From the NCBI GenBank assembly GCA_039586575.1, contig JBDHKD010000008.1, positions 1 to 64,000 of the forward strand: DNA of 64,000 nt, given 5' to 3'. Within the stretch, counting starts at the first letter, position 1; each line of letters opens with the position of its first letter. Of this stretch, positions 8,560 through 17,929 are shown in pieces. The notes beneath the pieces are model-generated. The model worked only from the letters and a program-made list of their open reading frames with translations. It was not told the DNA's origin and did no database searches. The translations under genes and the position numbers were made by a program. Origin of the DNA: G020344215 sp039586575. Lineage in GTDB: Bacteria; Gemmatimonadota; Gemmatimonadetes; Palauibacterales; KS3-K002.

Positions 8560-9009
8560 ATGACACGACCGGCAAGAGCCGTGCACGGTTTCACCTTGTT
8601 CGAGCTACTCGTCGCAATGGTGATCCTCAGTATCCTGGCGGCAATAAGCCTAAAGCTTGTGAACGCCAGGCGGCAGGCGTACCTGGCGGTAATCAAGAGC
8701 GACCTGAGGGCGTTGGCCACCGCGCAGGAAGCCTATTACTTCGACAGCTTCAAGGACCCTGGTGGACCGCGCTACGCCCCGAACACGCAGCAGCTCGATT
8801 TCAATCGGAGCCCGGACGTCCTGGTGCAAATGGTTGGGATCAAGGAAGGTTGGAGTGCCCGGACCGTCCACCTGAAGCGCAACGATTTCCGCTGCGCGAT
8901 GTACGTGGGTAATGTGAGGGGCCTCATCATGATCTACGAGCCAGCCATTGAGGAAGGCGCGATGGAATGCGAACCCAAGACAGGCAGAGCCAAAGGGCAG
9001 GACCCGTAG
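8560..9009 (+). CDS. Type IV prepilin-like (pseudopilin) protein
   Basis: A 149-residue protein with a classic class III signal: short basic leader, then G-FTLFELLVAMVILSILAAISL, with Phe+1 and Glu+5 after the prepilin peptidase cleavage site. The mature part has the long N-terminal helix (NARRQAYLAVIKSDLRALATAQEAYYFD) and a C-terminal domain with two cysteines (FRCAMYV, AMECEP) that could pair. It would be assembled into a type IV pilus or type II secretion pseudopilus. The ATG at 8560 is used; longer frames run into the divergent nuclease gene. It is followed after 49 bp by a small membrane protein gene on the same strand. Confidence 0.85.
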   Translation: MTRPARAVHGFTLFELLVAMVILSILAAISLKLVNARRQAYLAVIKSDLRALATAQEAYYFDSFKDPGGPRYAPNTQQLDFNRSPDVLVQMVGIKEGWSARTVHLKRNDFRCAMYVGNVRGLIMIYEPAIEEGAMECEPKTGRAKGQDP

Positions 9010-9058
9010 AGGTTCCATCGATGGGCCCACGGCAGGAGCCGTCCGGGAGGTGTTGACG

Positions 9059-9448
9059 ATGCCGTTTCAAGTTTCACGCAGTACCCTCGACAAGGGCATA
9101 GCCCTGACGGGCGTCGCTCTGGTGATGGTACAGCTCCTCCTGCTCGCTTATTCGCCGATCCATGTCCTGATGGTGGTTGTAGGAGTTCTGCTGATCTACG
9201 TCGGTATCTGGCGTCTGTTCAGCAACGTGCTACCGGATCGGCGCGTCTATCGGCCGCTGCGCGGCGAGGTCGATCTGTTCATACGGCTGGTGCGGCAGAT
9301 CAACAGGCAGCGGGTGAGCGGTGATCTCACGGCGGCGTTCGAGACCGCTTCCGACCTGCGCGAATCGGTCGAGCGGGTCATCGATGCCGCCGGTCTGCGG
9401 GAAGGGCAGGAGAAGCAGAGAGCCTCTGCCCTGCAGGCCAACGGGTAG
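9059..9448 (+). CDS. Two-helix small membrane protein, paralogue A
   Basis: A 129-residue protein with two adjacent hydrophobic helices (IALTGVALVMVQLLLLAY and VLMVVVGVLLIYVGIWRLF) and a soluble, charged C-terminal helix region (PLRGEVDLFIRLVRQI...DLRESVERVIDAAG). It is clearly paralogous to the gene at 20006-20347: both share LLIYVG-WRL, LRGE, and LRES-ER-I--A in the same order. Family unknown to me. ATG at 9059 follows GGGAGGTGTTGACG. It lies between the prepilin-like gene and another membrane-protein gene and is probably co-transcribed with them from the promoter near 8456. Confidence 0.75.
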   Translation: MPFQVSRSTLDKGIALTGVALVMVQLLLLAYSPIHVLMVVVGVLLIYVGIWRLFSNVLPDRRVYRPLRGEVDLFIRLVRQINRQRVSGDLTAAFETASDLRESVERVIDAAGLREGQEKQRASALQANG

Positions 9449-9453
9449 TACGC

Positions 9454-9891
9454 GTGGTCCCGCCGACACAATCCCCCGACCCGCGTGCCCGCGGCAACGC
9501 GGCGATCCTCGTACTCGCCATGGCCGGCCTCGGCCTCATCGCCATGCTGGCCACCAACCGTCTTGTCGCCGACTTACGCGAGCTGGCCGAGGTGGATGCC
9601 GGCCTGGCCATCGAGCAGGCGAGCCGCGCGATCAAGCTCCTGGCCATGACCCTGGGACTGGGTTTGGCGGCGTTCGCCTGGTGGCTCTTCCGCCTCTCGC
9701 TGCGGACCCAACAGTTCGAGCTTTTCCCACCGCCGGGCCAGCGCGTCATCCGCGAGACGCGGATCCTCTCCGGAGAGGCGGCGCGGACGCGTGCGCGATT
9801 CGGTTTCGGGCTAGCGGCGGCCAGCGCCGCGGCCGCCATCCTCCTGCCCATCTACCTCTGGTATATCACGGCCAGGCTGGCCGCTCTCTGA
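9454..9891 (+). CDS. Three-helix membrane protein of unknown function
   Basis: A 145-residue protein starting at GTG 9454, five bases after the stop of the preceding gene. It has hydrophobic helices at about residues 15-36, 60-82 and 117-138, a proline-rich loop (FELFPPPGQRVI) after the second helix and otherwise Arg/Ala-rich connecting segments. I do not recognise a family. The tight spacing suggests an operon with the prepilin-like gene and small membrane protein A. No clear ribosome site is visible at the GTG, so translation may be coupled to the upstream gene. Confidence 0.65.
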   Translation: MVPPTQSPDPRARGNAAILVLAMAGLGLIAMLATNRLVADLRELAEVDAGLAIEQASRAIKLLAMTLGLGLAAFAWWLFRLSLRTQQFELFPPPGQRVIRETRILSGEAARTRARFGFGLAAASAAAAILLPIYLWYITARLAAL

Positions 9892-9925
9892 CCACGCCAG
9901 CGGCGAGCCGCGCGCGCCGTCGGTT

Positions 9926-10849
9926 TCAGCGCGCCGACTCGGCGAGCTCGATCAGGAAGATCTCTACGTTACCGTCTTTGGTACGCGTGCACAGAATGCT
10001 CGTGCCATCGGGCGACCAGGCCGGCTTGGTGAAGTAGCCATCCTCCGGGTCAGCGGGCGTGACGCGCCTGACGTGGGAGCCATCAGCATCCATAACGTAG
10101 ATGTGCCAGACGCCTGACGCTTCACGATCGGAGGCGAAGGCTATCCGCCGGCCATCCGGCGACCAGGCCGGCCAACCATCGTAGGCGCTGTGGCTCGTCA
10201 GGTTCACCGGGTTCGACCCATCCCGATTCATCACGAACACTTCAGAGTTGCCGAAGCCACCTTCGGCGCTCGGGTCACGGAACCTGCGTCTCCAGACCAC
10301 GCGCCTACCGTCGGGTGAGATGGACGCGTAGGTATCGCGACTCGGGTCGTTGGTGAGCCGCTTCAGCGCGCCCCCGTCGGCGCTCATCTCCCAGATCTCT
10401 TCGTTATCGCCGTCTACCGGCCGATCGAAGATGATCCGCCGGCCGTCCGGCGACCACTTGGGGTGAGAGTCCTCGGCCGGGTGTCGGGTCAGGTTGGTCT
10501 GCCCCGTACCGTCGACGTTCATGAGATAGATCTCGCGGTTGCCGTCCCGGTCCGACTGAAAAACGATTCTCCCACCGTCCGGCGACCACACCGGCGTCTG
10601 ATCTTCGCCCGGACTTCGCGTCAGCCGCTCGAGGCCCGTGCCATCGGCCGCCATCACGTAGATCTCGCGATTCCCGTCCACCCGATTCGACTGAAAGACG
10701 ATGTGGCTCTGGTCGGGAGACCAGAAGGGATAAGAGCTTTCGACGTTCGTGAGCTTGATCAGGCTGGTGCCGACGTCCTGCCCGCACAGGGTCGCCGGCA
10801 GCGCGAATAAGATTCCGGCCGTCCAACCGACACATCCCTGCCGCTTCAA
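9926..10849 (-). CDS. Exported PD40 (TolB-like) beta-propeller protein
   Basis: A 307-residue secreted protein. After a signal peptide (to about residue 23, ATLCGQ) come six PD40 repeats, each with a WSPDG-type motif: SYPFWSPDQ, TPVWSPDG, HPKWSPDG, YASISPDG, WPAWSPDG and KPAWSPDG. These fold as a six-bladed propeller, as in TolB, and usually mediate protein binding in the periplasm. It has no N-terminal TolB domain, so it is not TolB itself. Start is a TTG at 10849 preceded by AAGGAGGAATAAC, a strong ribosome site. It lies 38 bp downstream of the DUF5916 gene and is probably in the same operon. Confidence 0.85.
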   Translation of the reverse strand: MKRQGCVGWTAGILFALPATLCGQDVGTSLIKLTNVESSYPFWSPDQSHIVFQSNRVDGNREIYVMAADGTGLERLTRSPGEDQTPVWSPDGGRIVFQSDRDGNREIYLMNVDGTGQTNLTRHPAEDSHPKWSPDGRRIIFDRPVDGDNEEIWEMSADGGALKRLTNDPSRDTYASISPDGRRVVWRRRFRDPSAEGGFGNSEVFVMNRDGSNPVNLTSHSAYDGWPAWSPDGRRIAFASDREASGVWHIYVMDADGSHVRRVTPADPEDGYFTKPAWSPDGTSILCTRTKDGNVEIFLIELAESAR

Positions 10850-10887
10850 GTTATTCCTCCTTCGATCCGAGTTGCTGGAGATCGCCG

Positions 10888-13107
10888 CTAGATCCCCGGC
10901 TGAAACGTATGCTCGTATTTCAGCAGTATGCGGCGATCGAATGTCCCGGCGATGATCATCTCCTCGGGAAGCCGACCGATGTCCTGTGTCTCGTCGTAGA
11001 CGAGATACAGGTCGTGGCCCTCCGCGAAACGATAGCGCACCCTGAAGTTAGCCGCGAACCGCTCGGCCGCCATGTTGTACTGGACGAAGGCGTCGAAGAA
11101 GAGATGCGTGTTCAGCGCCGCCTGCGCCCGCAGGCGCGCGATATCGGCAGCGAAGCGCTGAGTGCGCTCGGGAAACCAGAGGCGATTGAACGTGTACTCC
11201 GGCTCCAAGGTCAGGTGCGACGAGACGACCCAGGCCGGTCGAAGCGTGAGCCGGCCACGCCAGCCGTCCATGTAGGTGCCGGTATGCAGTTCGGCGACTC
11301 CGTTCACCCGGGCGCTCGGCTTATGTTCATAATAAAAGAAGATGTTGGGTCCGAAATAGCTGCCGGCCGGAACGAACACGTCGTCTGAGAACTCCAGAGG
11401 ACTGTCCAGGTCCTCGTACTGGAAGTTGAGCGCTACGTTGAAGAAGCTGCCGCCGCGAAGGTTCATCGACCAGCGGAACCGCTGCAGCGCCGACTCCACC
11501 GCACCATCGCTGTTGCGCAGGAAGAGCCGCGAGGTGAGCCATCCTTTGTGCCGGCTGACCGCTCCGCCGCTCGGCTGCCAGGCATAGGTGAAGTTCGTCT
11601 TTAAGGTGGTGTAGTCGTGCCGCTCTTCGAACCCGAGCCGCGGCTCGTAGGACGGGCCCGAGCGAGCCGCCTCCAACTCGTATCCCAGACCGTCCAACGA
11701 ACGGCGCTGCCAGAAGAGCCGCACCAGGGCACGGTCGAACCCGCTGGCTGACCGCTCGGCGTGGTTGTACGTCTGCGCCCACTGCACGGTCAGGAAGTCA
11801 TCTCCGAAAAGGTTGAGAAGCGCGTCCAATCCGTAGCTCACATCCGCCGCCCCATCGCTGGTAACCCGGCTCGTGAACAGCGCTCCTACAGCGGACCCCG
11901 GGTTCAAGACACCGCCACGTAGTCGCAGCACAGCGTCGTTCTCGGCCGGCTGCCCCGCGCCCGCCTCCACCTGCATGTCCATCGCCCCGACATCCCAGGA
12001 CCCGATGCGCCCGGTCAGCCGCGCTCCCGCCAAGATCGGCAGTGGTTGTCCTCCCTCGGTAAGACCGATGCGACGGCTGTGGAAGAGACGTCCTTGGTCG
12101 CCCGTGTAGAACTGGAAGATCGACGAACGTTCTTGGAAGAAGCGCCGCTTTTCCGGGAAGAAGAGGCTGAAGCGGGTGAGGTTCACCTGCTGGTCGTCCG
12201 CCTCCACCTGGGCGAAATCGGTATTGATCGTGAGGTCGAGGGTGAGGTTGTTCGTCAGACCGTACTTGACGTCGAGGCCCGCCCGGCTGGTCGTCTCGGT
12301 TCCCGGCGGCCCCACCGGCTCGCTCAGATCCCGCGTGCGGTCGACTCCGCCCAGGATGTAAGGCGTCAGATAGAGCGGCGTGCGCTTCCCCAGGTCTGCC
12401 AGCACGATGTCCTGCGCCTGCGATGGCTTGATGTCGGCCAGCGCCCAATTGGGAGGGATCGCCGGGTACGTGTACTTCTCGTCCTTGCGGCTGATGTAGC
12501 GCCCCACGATCAGCCCCATCACCACCCGCTCGTCGTGTGCCTCGTACCCGAGGCTCGAGAACGGGATACGGACTTCGGCGAACCAGCCCTCGTCCGTGGT
12601 CCTCGTCGCCGCGTCCCAGAAGCCGTTCCAGTCACGATTCAGTGGGTCGGCACCGCTTGACGGATCGGCATCGTTGCTGATCGCATGGTCGAGCAAGATG
12701 CCCAGCGGGTTGGTCGTGAACTTGAGCGCGGTCTCGTCGTCGTTGAACGAGTCGATCACGATGTCGAACGCATCGTCGCCGTTCCAGCGGTCGCGGTAGT
12801 ACGTGTTCGCCCTGATACCGTCCGGGTCCGAGTCGTAGAACCGGCCAGCGAAGTAGAGATAGTGATCATCGTAGGCCGCACGGATCTCGGTGCGCTCGCT
12901 GATCGGGCTGCCGAAGGCCGGCCAATGCACGGTGAGCGGGAGCGGCTCGATCATCGCCCACGCCGGCTCGTCGCTCAGACCGTCGAGTCGGACCGGCCCA
13001 CTCAGACGCGGCAGTTCGACCAGTTGCTGTGCCGGCGCCCGAGCAGGCAGCACGGCTACTGCAACGGTTGCGAGCACGATCACCGTTCTGCCAGTAACGC
13101 TTTTCAT
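10888..13107 (-). CDS. DUF5916-type outer-membrane protein with CBM9-like domain
   Basis: A 739-residue exported protein. After the signal peptide (cut near ARAPAQ), a domain starting VRLDGLSDEPAW and running through AYDDHYLYFAGRFYDSDPD, DAFDIVIDSFND and WFAEVRIPFSSLGY is the carbohydrate-binding-module-9-like DOMON fold seen in this family. The remainder alternates aromatic beta-strands and ends in LLKYEHTFQPGI, like an outer-membrane beta-barrel. Substrate unknown. The start at 13107 (MKSVTGRTVIVLA) is preferred to 13158 because it gives a normal signal peptide and follows a GGAG. It lies just downstream of a two-component pair, which may regulate it. A decayed paralogue sits at 42072-42518. 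Confidence 0.82.
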   Translation of the reverse strand: MKSVTGRTVIVLATVAVAVLPARAPAQQLVELPRLSGPVRLDGLSDEPAWAMIEPLPLTVHWPAFGSPISERTEIRAAYDDHYLYFAGRFYDSDPDGIRANTYYRDRWNGDDAFDIVIDSFNDDETALKFTTNPLGILLDHAISNDADPSSGADPLNRDWNGFWDAATRTTDEGWFAEVRIPFSSLGYEAHDERVVMGLIVGRYISRKDEKYTYPAIPPNWALADIKPSQAQDIVLADLGKRTPLYLTPYILGGVDRTRDLSEPVGPPGTETTSRAGLDVKYGLTNNLTLDLTINTDFAQVEADDQQVNLTRFSLFFPEKRRFFQERSSIFQFYTGDQGRLFHSRRIGLTEGGQPLPILAGARLTGRIGSWDVGAMDMQVEAGAGQPAENDAVLRLRGGVLNPGSAVGALFTSRVTSDGAADVSYGLDALLNLFGDDFLTVQWAQTYNHAERSASGFDRALVRLFWQRRSLDGLGYELEAARSGPSYEPRLGFEERHDYTTLKTNFTYAWQPSGGAVSRHKGWLTSRLFLRNSDGAVESALQRFRWSMNLRGGSFFNVALNFQYEDLDSPLEFSDDVFVPAGSYFGPNIFFYYEHKPSARVNGVAELHTGTYMDGWRGRLTLRPAWVVSSHLTLEPEYTFNRLWFPERTQRFAADIARLRAQAALNTHLFFDAFVQYNMAAERFAANFRVRYRFAEGHDLYLVYDETQDIGRLPEEMIIAGTFDRRILLKYEHTFQPGI

Positions 13108-13267
13108 CCAGCTCACGCTCCACGAGTCGAGGAGGAGGCAGCGCTTGCTGCGACTCATGCAAAGCTAGGCGGCGAGCGGTGCCCGCAGGTTGCCGTGCCG
13201 TGAGAGTCTTGTCAGAGGTTCTTCAAGGAATGTCAGGAAATCGTGCGGACGGTACGAGCGTAGCGAC

Positions 13268-13963
13268 TCAGCCTTCCAGCCGGTAACCGACCTTGCGTAC
13301 CGTGACGATATGGCGCGGCTTCGCCGGGTCGCGTTCCAGCTTGCGGCGCAATTCCGCGACGTGCGTGTCCACCGTGCGGCTGACGATCACGTTCGGGTAG
13401 CCCCAGACCTCGTCCAGAAGCTCGCGACGCGAGACGGCAGCACCCCGGCGCCTGAGCAGCGCCGCGAGCAGCTCATACTCCTTCGGAGCGAGGGTGACTT
13501 CGGCGCCATCGCGCACCACGCGGCGCGCCGCTGTATCGATCTCGATGTCGCCGAGCTTCACGATGTGGTCTTCGCCGCCCGGACCGTCTTTACCCGAGTC
13601 GCGGCGGTCGAGCAGGCGCTCGATGCGGGCCAAGAGCTCCAGCAAGCCGAACGGCTTGGTCACGTACTGGTCGGCCCCGAGCCGGAAGCCCTGGACCTTG
13701 TCGATCTCCTCGCCGCGCGCCGTGAGGATGAGCACCGGCATCTGGTAGCCCTCACCGCGCAGTCGGCGCAGCACCTGATAGCCATCAAGCTCCGGGAGCA
13801 TCAGATCGAGGATGACGAGGTCGGGCCGCATCGACCGGGCACCCTCGAGACCGGCGCGCCCGTCGGCGGCGACCTCCACCTCGTAGCCCTCGATCTCGAG
13901 GTTGTTGCGCAGACCGTAGGCCAGGTCCGGGTTGTCTTCGACGATCAAGATTCTCTGCTTCAT
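13268..13963 (-). CDS. OmpR/PhoB-family response regulator
   Basis: A 231-residue DNA-binding response regulator. The receiver domain has the acidic pair in ILIVEDN, phosphoacceptor Asp53 (LVILDLMLPELDG), Thr81 and Lys103 (YVTKPFG). The C-terminal winged helix carries LAPKEYELLAALLRRRG, VSRRELLDEVWGY and VDTHVAELRRKLE...VRKVGYRL. The ATG at 13963 overlaps the stop of the histidine kinase gene by four bases (ATGA), so the two are co-translated as a two-component system. The next genes downstream on the same strand encode the DUF5916 and PD40 proteins, likely members of its operon or regulon. Confidence 0.95.
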   Translation of the reverse strand: MKQRILIVEDNPDLAYGLRNNLEIEGYEVEVAADGRAGLEGARSMRPDLVILDLMLPELDGYQVLRRLRGEGYQMPVLILTARGEEIDKVQGFRLGADQYVTKPFGLLELLARIERLLDRRDSGKDGPGGEDHIVKLGDIEIDTAARRVVRDGAEVTLAPKEYELLAALLRRRGAAVSRRELLDEVWGYPNVIVSRTVDTHVAELRRKLERDPAKPRHIVTVRKVGYRLEG

Positions 13964-15543
13964 GCCTCTGACACCTGCGGAAGCTCGACTACGAAGCGCG
14001 CGCCGCCGCCCGGCGCGTCTTCGACCCAAGCACGCCCTCCCTGTCGAGTTGCGAGTTCGCGCACCACTGAGAGGCCGATCCCGGTGCCCGCCGTCGCGTT
14101 CTCCCGCTCACGCTCGAGTCGCGCGAACGGCTTCCAAACATCGTCGCGCTTGTCCCTGGGGACGCCCGGCCCTTCGTCGTCAACCCAGAGTCGCAGGTTT
14201 CCGTCCCGCTCCACCAGCCCCAGCCTCACCGTCTGGCCCTCCGGCCCGTAGCGGACGGCGTTGTCCAGGAAGTTGAGGGCAATCTGGCGGAAGGCGCTGT
14301 GATCGACGTCCGCGACCACGTCCTCAGCGACCTCCGTCTCGATCGCCACACCCTTCGCCGCGGCCAGCGGTCGGAACGCATCCAGCACCTCTCTGAGGTG
14401 TGGCCCGAGCTCGGTCCGCTCGATCCGCAGCCGCGTACCGTTCCGCTCGGCGCGCGAGAAGAGAAGGATGTTCGAGACCAAGTGTGACAGGCGCCGCGCT
14501 TCCTGGTCGATGATCTGCAGCCCGCGCTGCCGCTCGTCGTCCGAGCGGACACGTCCCAGCAGCAGCGTCTCGGTGAACATCCGGATCTGGGCGAGCGGCG
14601 TGCGCAGCTCGTGCGATACGTTGGAGACGAAATCGGCGCGCAGCCGGGCGAGCTCCACCTCGCGCCGCAGCAGGAAGATCGACGCCACCACGAGCCCACC
14701 CGTGAGCAGGAGCAGACCGAGCACCAGTGGCAGTCGCGAGCGCGGTAGGCCGCCGATGATCAAAACGTCGGCACTTTCGGCGCGGAGCACGACGCGGACC
14801 GGGAGGTGGGCGTGCTGGCCGGTGAAGAATTCGGTGGCCGCTAGCTCCGAGTCGTACTGCGGCACCGACGCGAACAGCGTATCTCCGGCCGGTCCCGATA
14901 TCTGCACCGACAGCATCTCCGCGTTGCGCGTCTCGCCGGTCAGCGAAGGCGGGAGCAGCAGGTAACCGAACGCGAGGGCGAAGGTTTGCGGAAGATAGGA
15001 TGGATCGGCCTCGAACCCTCGCACCGTCCTCGGGTTGCCCGCCGCATCGAACTCGACAGCGTACACGAGGAGATGAGTCTGCCCGTCCGGCGCGCCGGCA
15101 ACTACAGCGTGATCCCAGCCCGGCTCGTAGCTCGACCGCGCCACGGCCCGCAACGTGTCACGAGCCCAGGCGTGCACGACCTCAGAGGGCGGCTTGGGAC
15201 CACTGACCGTGAACAGGCCGTCCGTCAGATCTAGATGCAAGACATTGCGCAGGAACCTGGGCGGGGTTGGAGTTCCGCTTGCTCCTCTATCCGCCGACAT
15301 CACATACAGGAGCCCGGGCGTAACAATCATGTGGTCGAGCTTGCTCTGGGCATGATCGGCGAACTGATAGGCGACGAACGCCGCGTGGTCCTGGAGGGCG
15401 CTGCGCGCCGCCGCCCGGTGGGAGCGGGCCGCCTTTTGCGCCTCGTAAGCAAGCACCGCTGCCAGCCCCAGTGTGAGCAGCAGCAATACGACGAGGAAGC
15501 GTGCCCTCGATCGCTGACTAAATGGACGACGATAAGTGCTCAT
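13960..15543 (-). CDS. Membrane sensor histidine kinase
   Basis: A 527-residue kinase. A membrane helix (about residues 15-33) is followed by a 230-residue extracytoplasmic sensor region of no recognised type, a second helix (270-293), and without an obvious HAMP domain directly the HisKA dimerisation helix with His311 in SNVSHELRTPL. The ATP-binding domain has NFLDNAVRYG (N box), VDDEGPGVPR (G1) and GTGIGLSVVREL (G2). The ATG at 15543 gives a short basic N-terminus. It is the first gene of a pair with the overlapping OmpR-type regulator. Divergent from the patatin gene; promoters for both lie in 15544-15739. Confidence 0.92.
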   Translation of the reverse strand: MSTYRRPFSQRSRARFLVVLLLLTLGLAAVLAYEAQKAARSHRAAARSALQDHAAFVAYQFADHAQSKLDHMIVTPGLLYVMSADRGASGTPTPPRFLRNVLHLDLTDGLFTVSGPKPPSEVVHAWARDTLRAVARSSYEPGWDHAVVAGAPDGQTHLLVYAVEFDAAGNPRTVRGFEADPSYLPQTFALAFGYLLLPPSLTGETRNAEMLSVQISGPAGDTLFASVPQYDSELAATEFFTGQHAHLPVRVVLRAESADVLIIGGLPRSRLPLVLGLLLLTGGLVVASIFLLRREVELARLRADFVSNVSHELRTPLAQIRMFTETLLLGRVRSDDERQRGLQIIDQEARRLSHLVSNILLFSRAERNGTRLRIERTELGPHLREVLDAFRPLAAAKGVAIETEVAEDVVADVDHSAFRQIALNFLDNAVRYGPEGQTVRLGLVERDGNLRLWVDDEGPGVPRDKRDDVWKPFARLERERENATAGTGIGLSVVRELATRQGGRAWVEDAPGGGARFVVELPQVSEA

Positions 15544-15739
15544 CTTCAGAGGATGCTAAGCCGGCCCGCGCCAGTCGAGCAAGTCAGAGGGCCGGCCGCT
15601 TGCCTCTCTCAAGCTATCAGCCAGCCGCGGCTCCGGTGTCAGGGCCGGGCAAGCGCTGTGTCCGGGTTCTGTCACGATCGCCTTCCACCGACCTGGGCCT
15701 CGGGATAAGTTGGGCTCTCGAGCCATCGAAAGTAAAGCG

Positions 15740-17929
15740 ATGACCATGAACAAACGGCTGACTCTGGTGGCCCTGTTGCTGGCCTCGCCCCTGGCGGCCC
15801 AAGAGCCGGAGCGTCAACCGCCGCCGACCGATCCGCGGATCGGCGTCGCGCTGAGCGGCGGTAGCGCTAAGGGCTTCGCCCACGTGGGCGTGTTGCGTGT
15901 GTTGGAGCAGGCGGGCGTCCCGATCGACGTGCTCACCGGTACCAGCATGGGGGCGTTGGTCGGCGGCCTTTACGCCATCGGCTACACCCCCGAGATGCTG
16001 GAAACGTTGGCGTTAGGGCAGGATTGGGAGGCGCTGTTCACCGACACCTACGAGCGGCGCAGCTGGACGATCGAGCGGAAGCTGGCCAGGGCACAGCTTA
16101 TCGAGCTTCCCATAAGGAACGGACGCCCACAACTGCCCAGCGGCCTCGTGGCCGGGCAACGCCTCTCGCTGCTCTTCACCGGTCTGACCTGGGGGGCTCA
16201 CTCGGTCGAGGACTTTAGGACTTTGCCCATCCCATACGCCGCGGTCGCCACGGACCTCGAGACCGGCGCGGCCGTCGTGCTGGACCACGGTTTCCTGCCC
16301 GAAGCGATGCGGGCCAGCATGTCGCTGCCCAGCATCTTCTCTCCGGTGCCTATCGAGGGTCGGGTGTTGGTCGACGGCGGTGTCGCCCGCAACCTGCCCG
16401 CTCAGGACGCCCGGGCGCTGGGCGCCGATATCGTCATCTGTAGCGATGTCTCCGACCCACTGGCTCCGGCCGACAGTATCCACTCACTGCTCGACGTTCT
16501 CGATCAAACGATCTCGTTCCGGGCCAGCGCCGCGACGGAAGAGCAGCGCCGTCTCTGCGATCTGGTGATCGAGCCGGACATCGAGGGCCTGTCATCGATA
16601 GCCTTCGATCGGGCGGCCCAGTGGATCGAGCGTGGCGAAGCGGCGACCCGCGCGGCGTTGCCGGCGATCCTCGACCTGGCCGGCCAGGGGCTGCGGTCAC
16701 CTGCGAGTCGGGCGCGCCTGCCCGCGGTGGATTCCGCGTTCATTCAGCGAGTCGAGGTCGATGGCTTGCAGGATGCTCGTCGCCGCGCCGTGGCCGATGC
16801 GCTCAACCTGGAAGTGCCCGGTTGGGTGACGCCCGCACAGATCGACGAGGCTATCGCACGCGTTTACAACAGCGGGTTGTTCGCCAGCGTGACCTACCGA
16901 CTCGGTCCAGCGACCGACGGAGGTGGTGACCGGATACTGATCGTGAGCGTGTTGGAGGAGCCGCGCGACCGCTTCGGCTTCAGCTTCCGTTACGAGACCC
17001 GCTACAAGGCATCGCTGAGAATGTCCGCGGTGCTCCACAACCTGCTAGCCTCGGGGTCGGTCACGCGCCTCAACTTGCGGCTCGGCCGGCAGATCAAGCT
17101 CGACGGCCAGTACTTCAGACGCTCGGGCCCGGGCGGCCTGTTCAGCTTTGGGTTGCGCGGCGAGTACTTACAGGCCCCGCTCGACATCTACGAGGACGGA
17201 CGTCGGGTCGCCGAGGTCACATCCGATGTGGTGAACCTGGCCGGCTTCGCCGGCCTCGGGCTGGCGAACTCGGTGCTTGCCGGCTTGCGAGTCAAAGGCG
17301 AGTACGCCCATAACCGGTCGGCGATCACTGCCGAGCCGTTCGATGAGAAGGAGACATTCTACACGATAGCGGGGTTGCTGTGGGCCGACACCTACGATCG
17401 TGAAGACTTCCCCACCCGCGGTCTCTCGCTCGCCTTGAGTTCGGAGTGGGCTGACCGTTCTATCGGCAGCGGTCTCACGTTCTCTCAGAATGTGATCGCT
17501 GCCGAGGCCTACCTGCCCGTGCTGCGCCCCGTTTCGCTGCTGGCTCGTGGGACGCTGGGCACGTCCTCCGGCGGCGACGACCTGCCGGGCCACTACCTGT
17601 TCTTCCTCGGCGGTCCCAGCAAGTACTTCGTCTTTCCCGACCGTCAATTGGCGTTCTACGGGCTCGATACGCAGGAGCGTCGTGGCAGACACCTGCAGGC
17701 GTTCGGGCTCGGCGTACAGGTCGAGTTCGCGGAACGCGTCTATACGGTCCTGACCTGGAACACGGGGAATACGTTCGAGGCGTGGGAGTTCGACCCGGAC
17801 GCTTACATCGACGGCTACGGTCTCACCCTCGGCATTCGCACCCCACTCGGGCCGGTTACCGTGACGGCGGCGGAGACCACGCTCGCCGAATGGCCGAACC
17901 TGTCCGTCGATCTCGGCCAGCGATTCTAG
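15740..17929 (+). CDS. Patatin-like phospholipase with POTRA and outer-membrane barrel
   Basis: A 729-residue exported protein of the PlpD/type Vd secretion layout. After a signal peptide (cleavage near LAAQEP) the patatin domain shows the oxyanion loop GGSAKG (residues 40-45), nucleophile Ser69 in GTSMG and Asp212 in VDGGVARN, the Ser-Asp dyad of patatin lipases. Around residues 335-400 a POTRA-like segment follows (FIQRVEVDGL...IDEAIARVYNSGLFASVTY), then a C-terminal Omp85/surface-antigen barrel rich in alternating strands and ending in a strand with SVDLGQRF. It probably hydrolyses phospholipids at the outer membrane or cell surface. ATG 15740 was chosen although the ribosome site is weak; ATG 15746 is the alternative. 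Confidence 0.9.
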   Translation: MTMNKRLTLVALLLASPLAAQEPERQPPPTDPRIGVALSGGSAKGFAHVGVLRVLEQAGVPIDVLTGTSMGALVGGLYAIGYTPEMLETLALGQDWEALFTDTYERRSWTIERKLARAQLIELPIRNGRPQLPSGLVAGQRLSLLFTGLTWGAHSVEDFRTLPIPYAAVATDLETGAAVVLDHGFLPEAMRASMSLPSIFSPVPIEGRVLVDGGVARNLPAQDARALGADIVICSDVSDPLAPADSIHSLLDVLDQTISFRASAATEEQRRLCDLVIEPDIEGLSSIAFDRAAQWIERGEAATRAALPAILDLAGQGLRSPASRARLPAVDSAFIQRVEVDGLQDARRRAVADALNLEVPGWVTPAQIDEAIARVYNSGLFASVTYRLGPATDGGGDRILIVSVLEEPRDRFGFSFRYETRYKASLRMSAVLHNLLASGSVTRLNLRLGRQIKLDGQYFRRSGPGGLFSFGLRGEYLQAPLDIYEDGRRVAEVTSDVVNLAGFAGLGLANSVLAGLRVKGEYAHNRSAITAEPFDEKETFYTIAGLLWADTYDREDFPTRGLSLALSSEWADRSIGSGLTFSQNVIAAEAYLPVLRPVSLLARGTLGTSSGGDDLPGHYLFFLGGPSKYFVFPDRQLAFYGLDTQERRGRHLQAFGLGVQVEFAERVYTVLTWNTGNTFEAWEFDPDAYIDGYGLTLGIRTPLGPVTVTAAETTLAEWPNLSVDLGQRF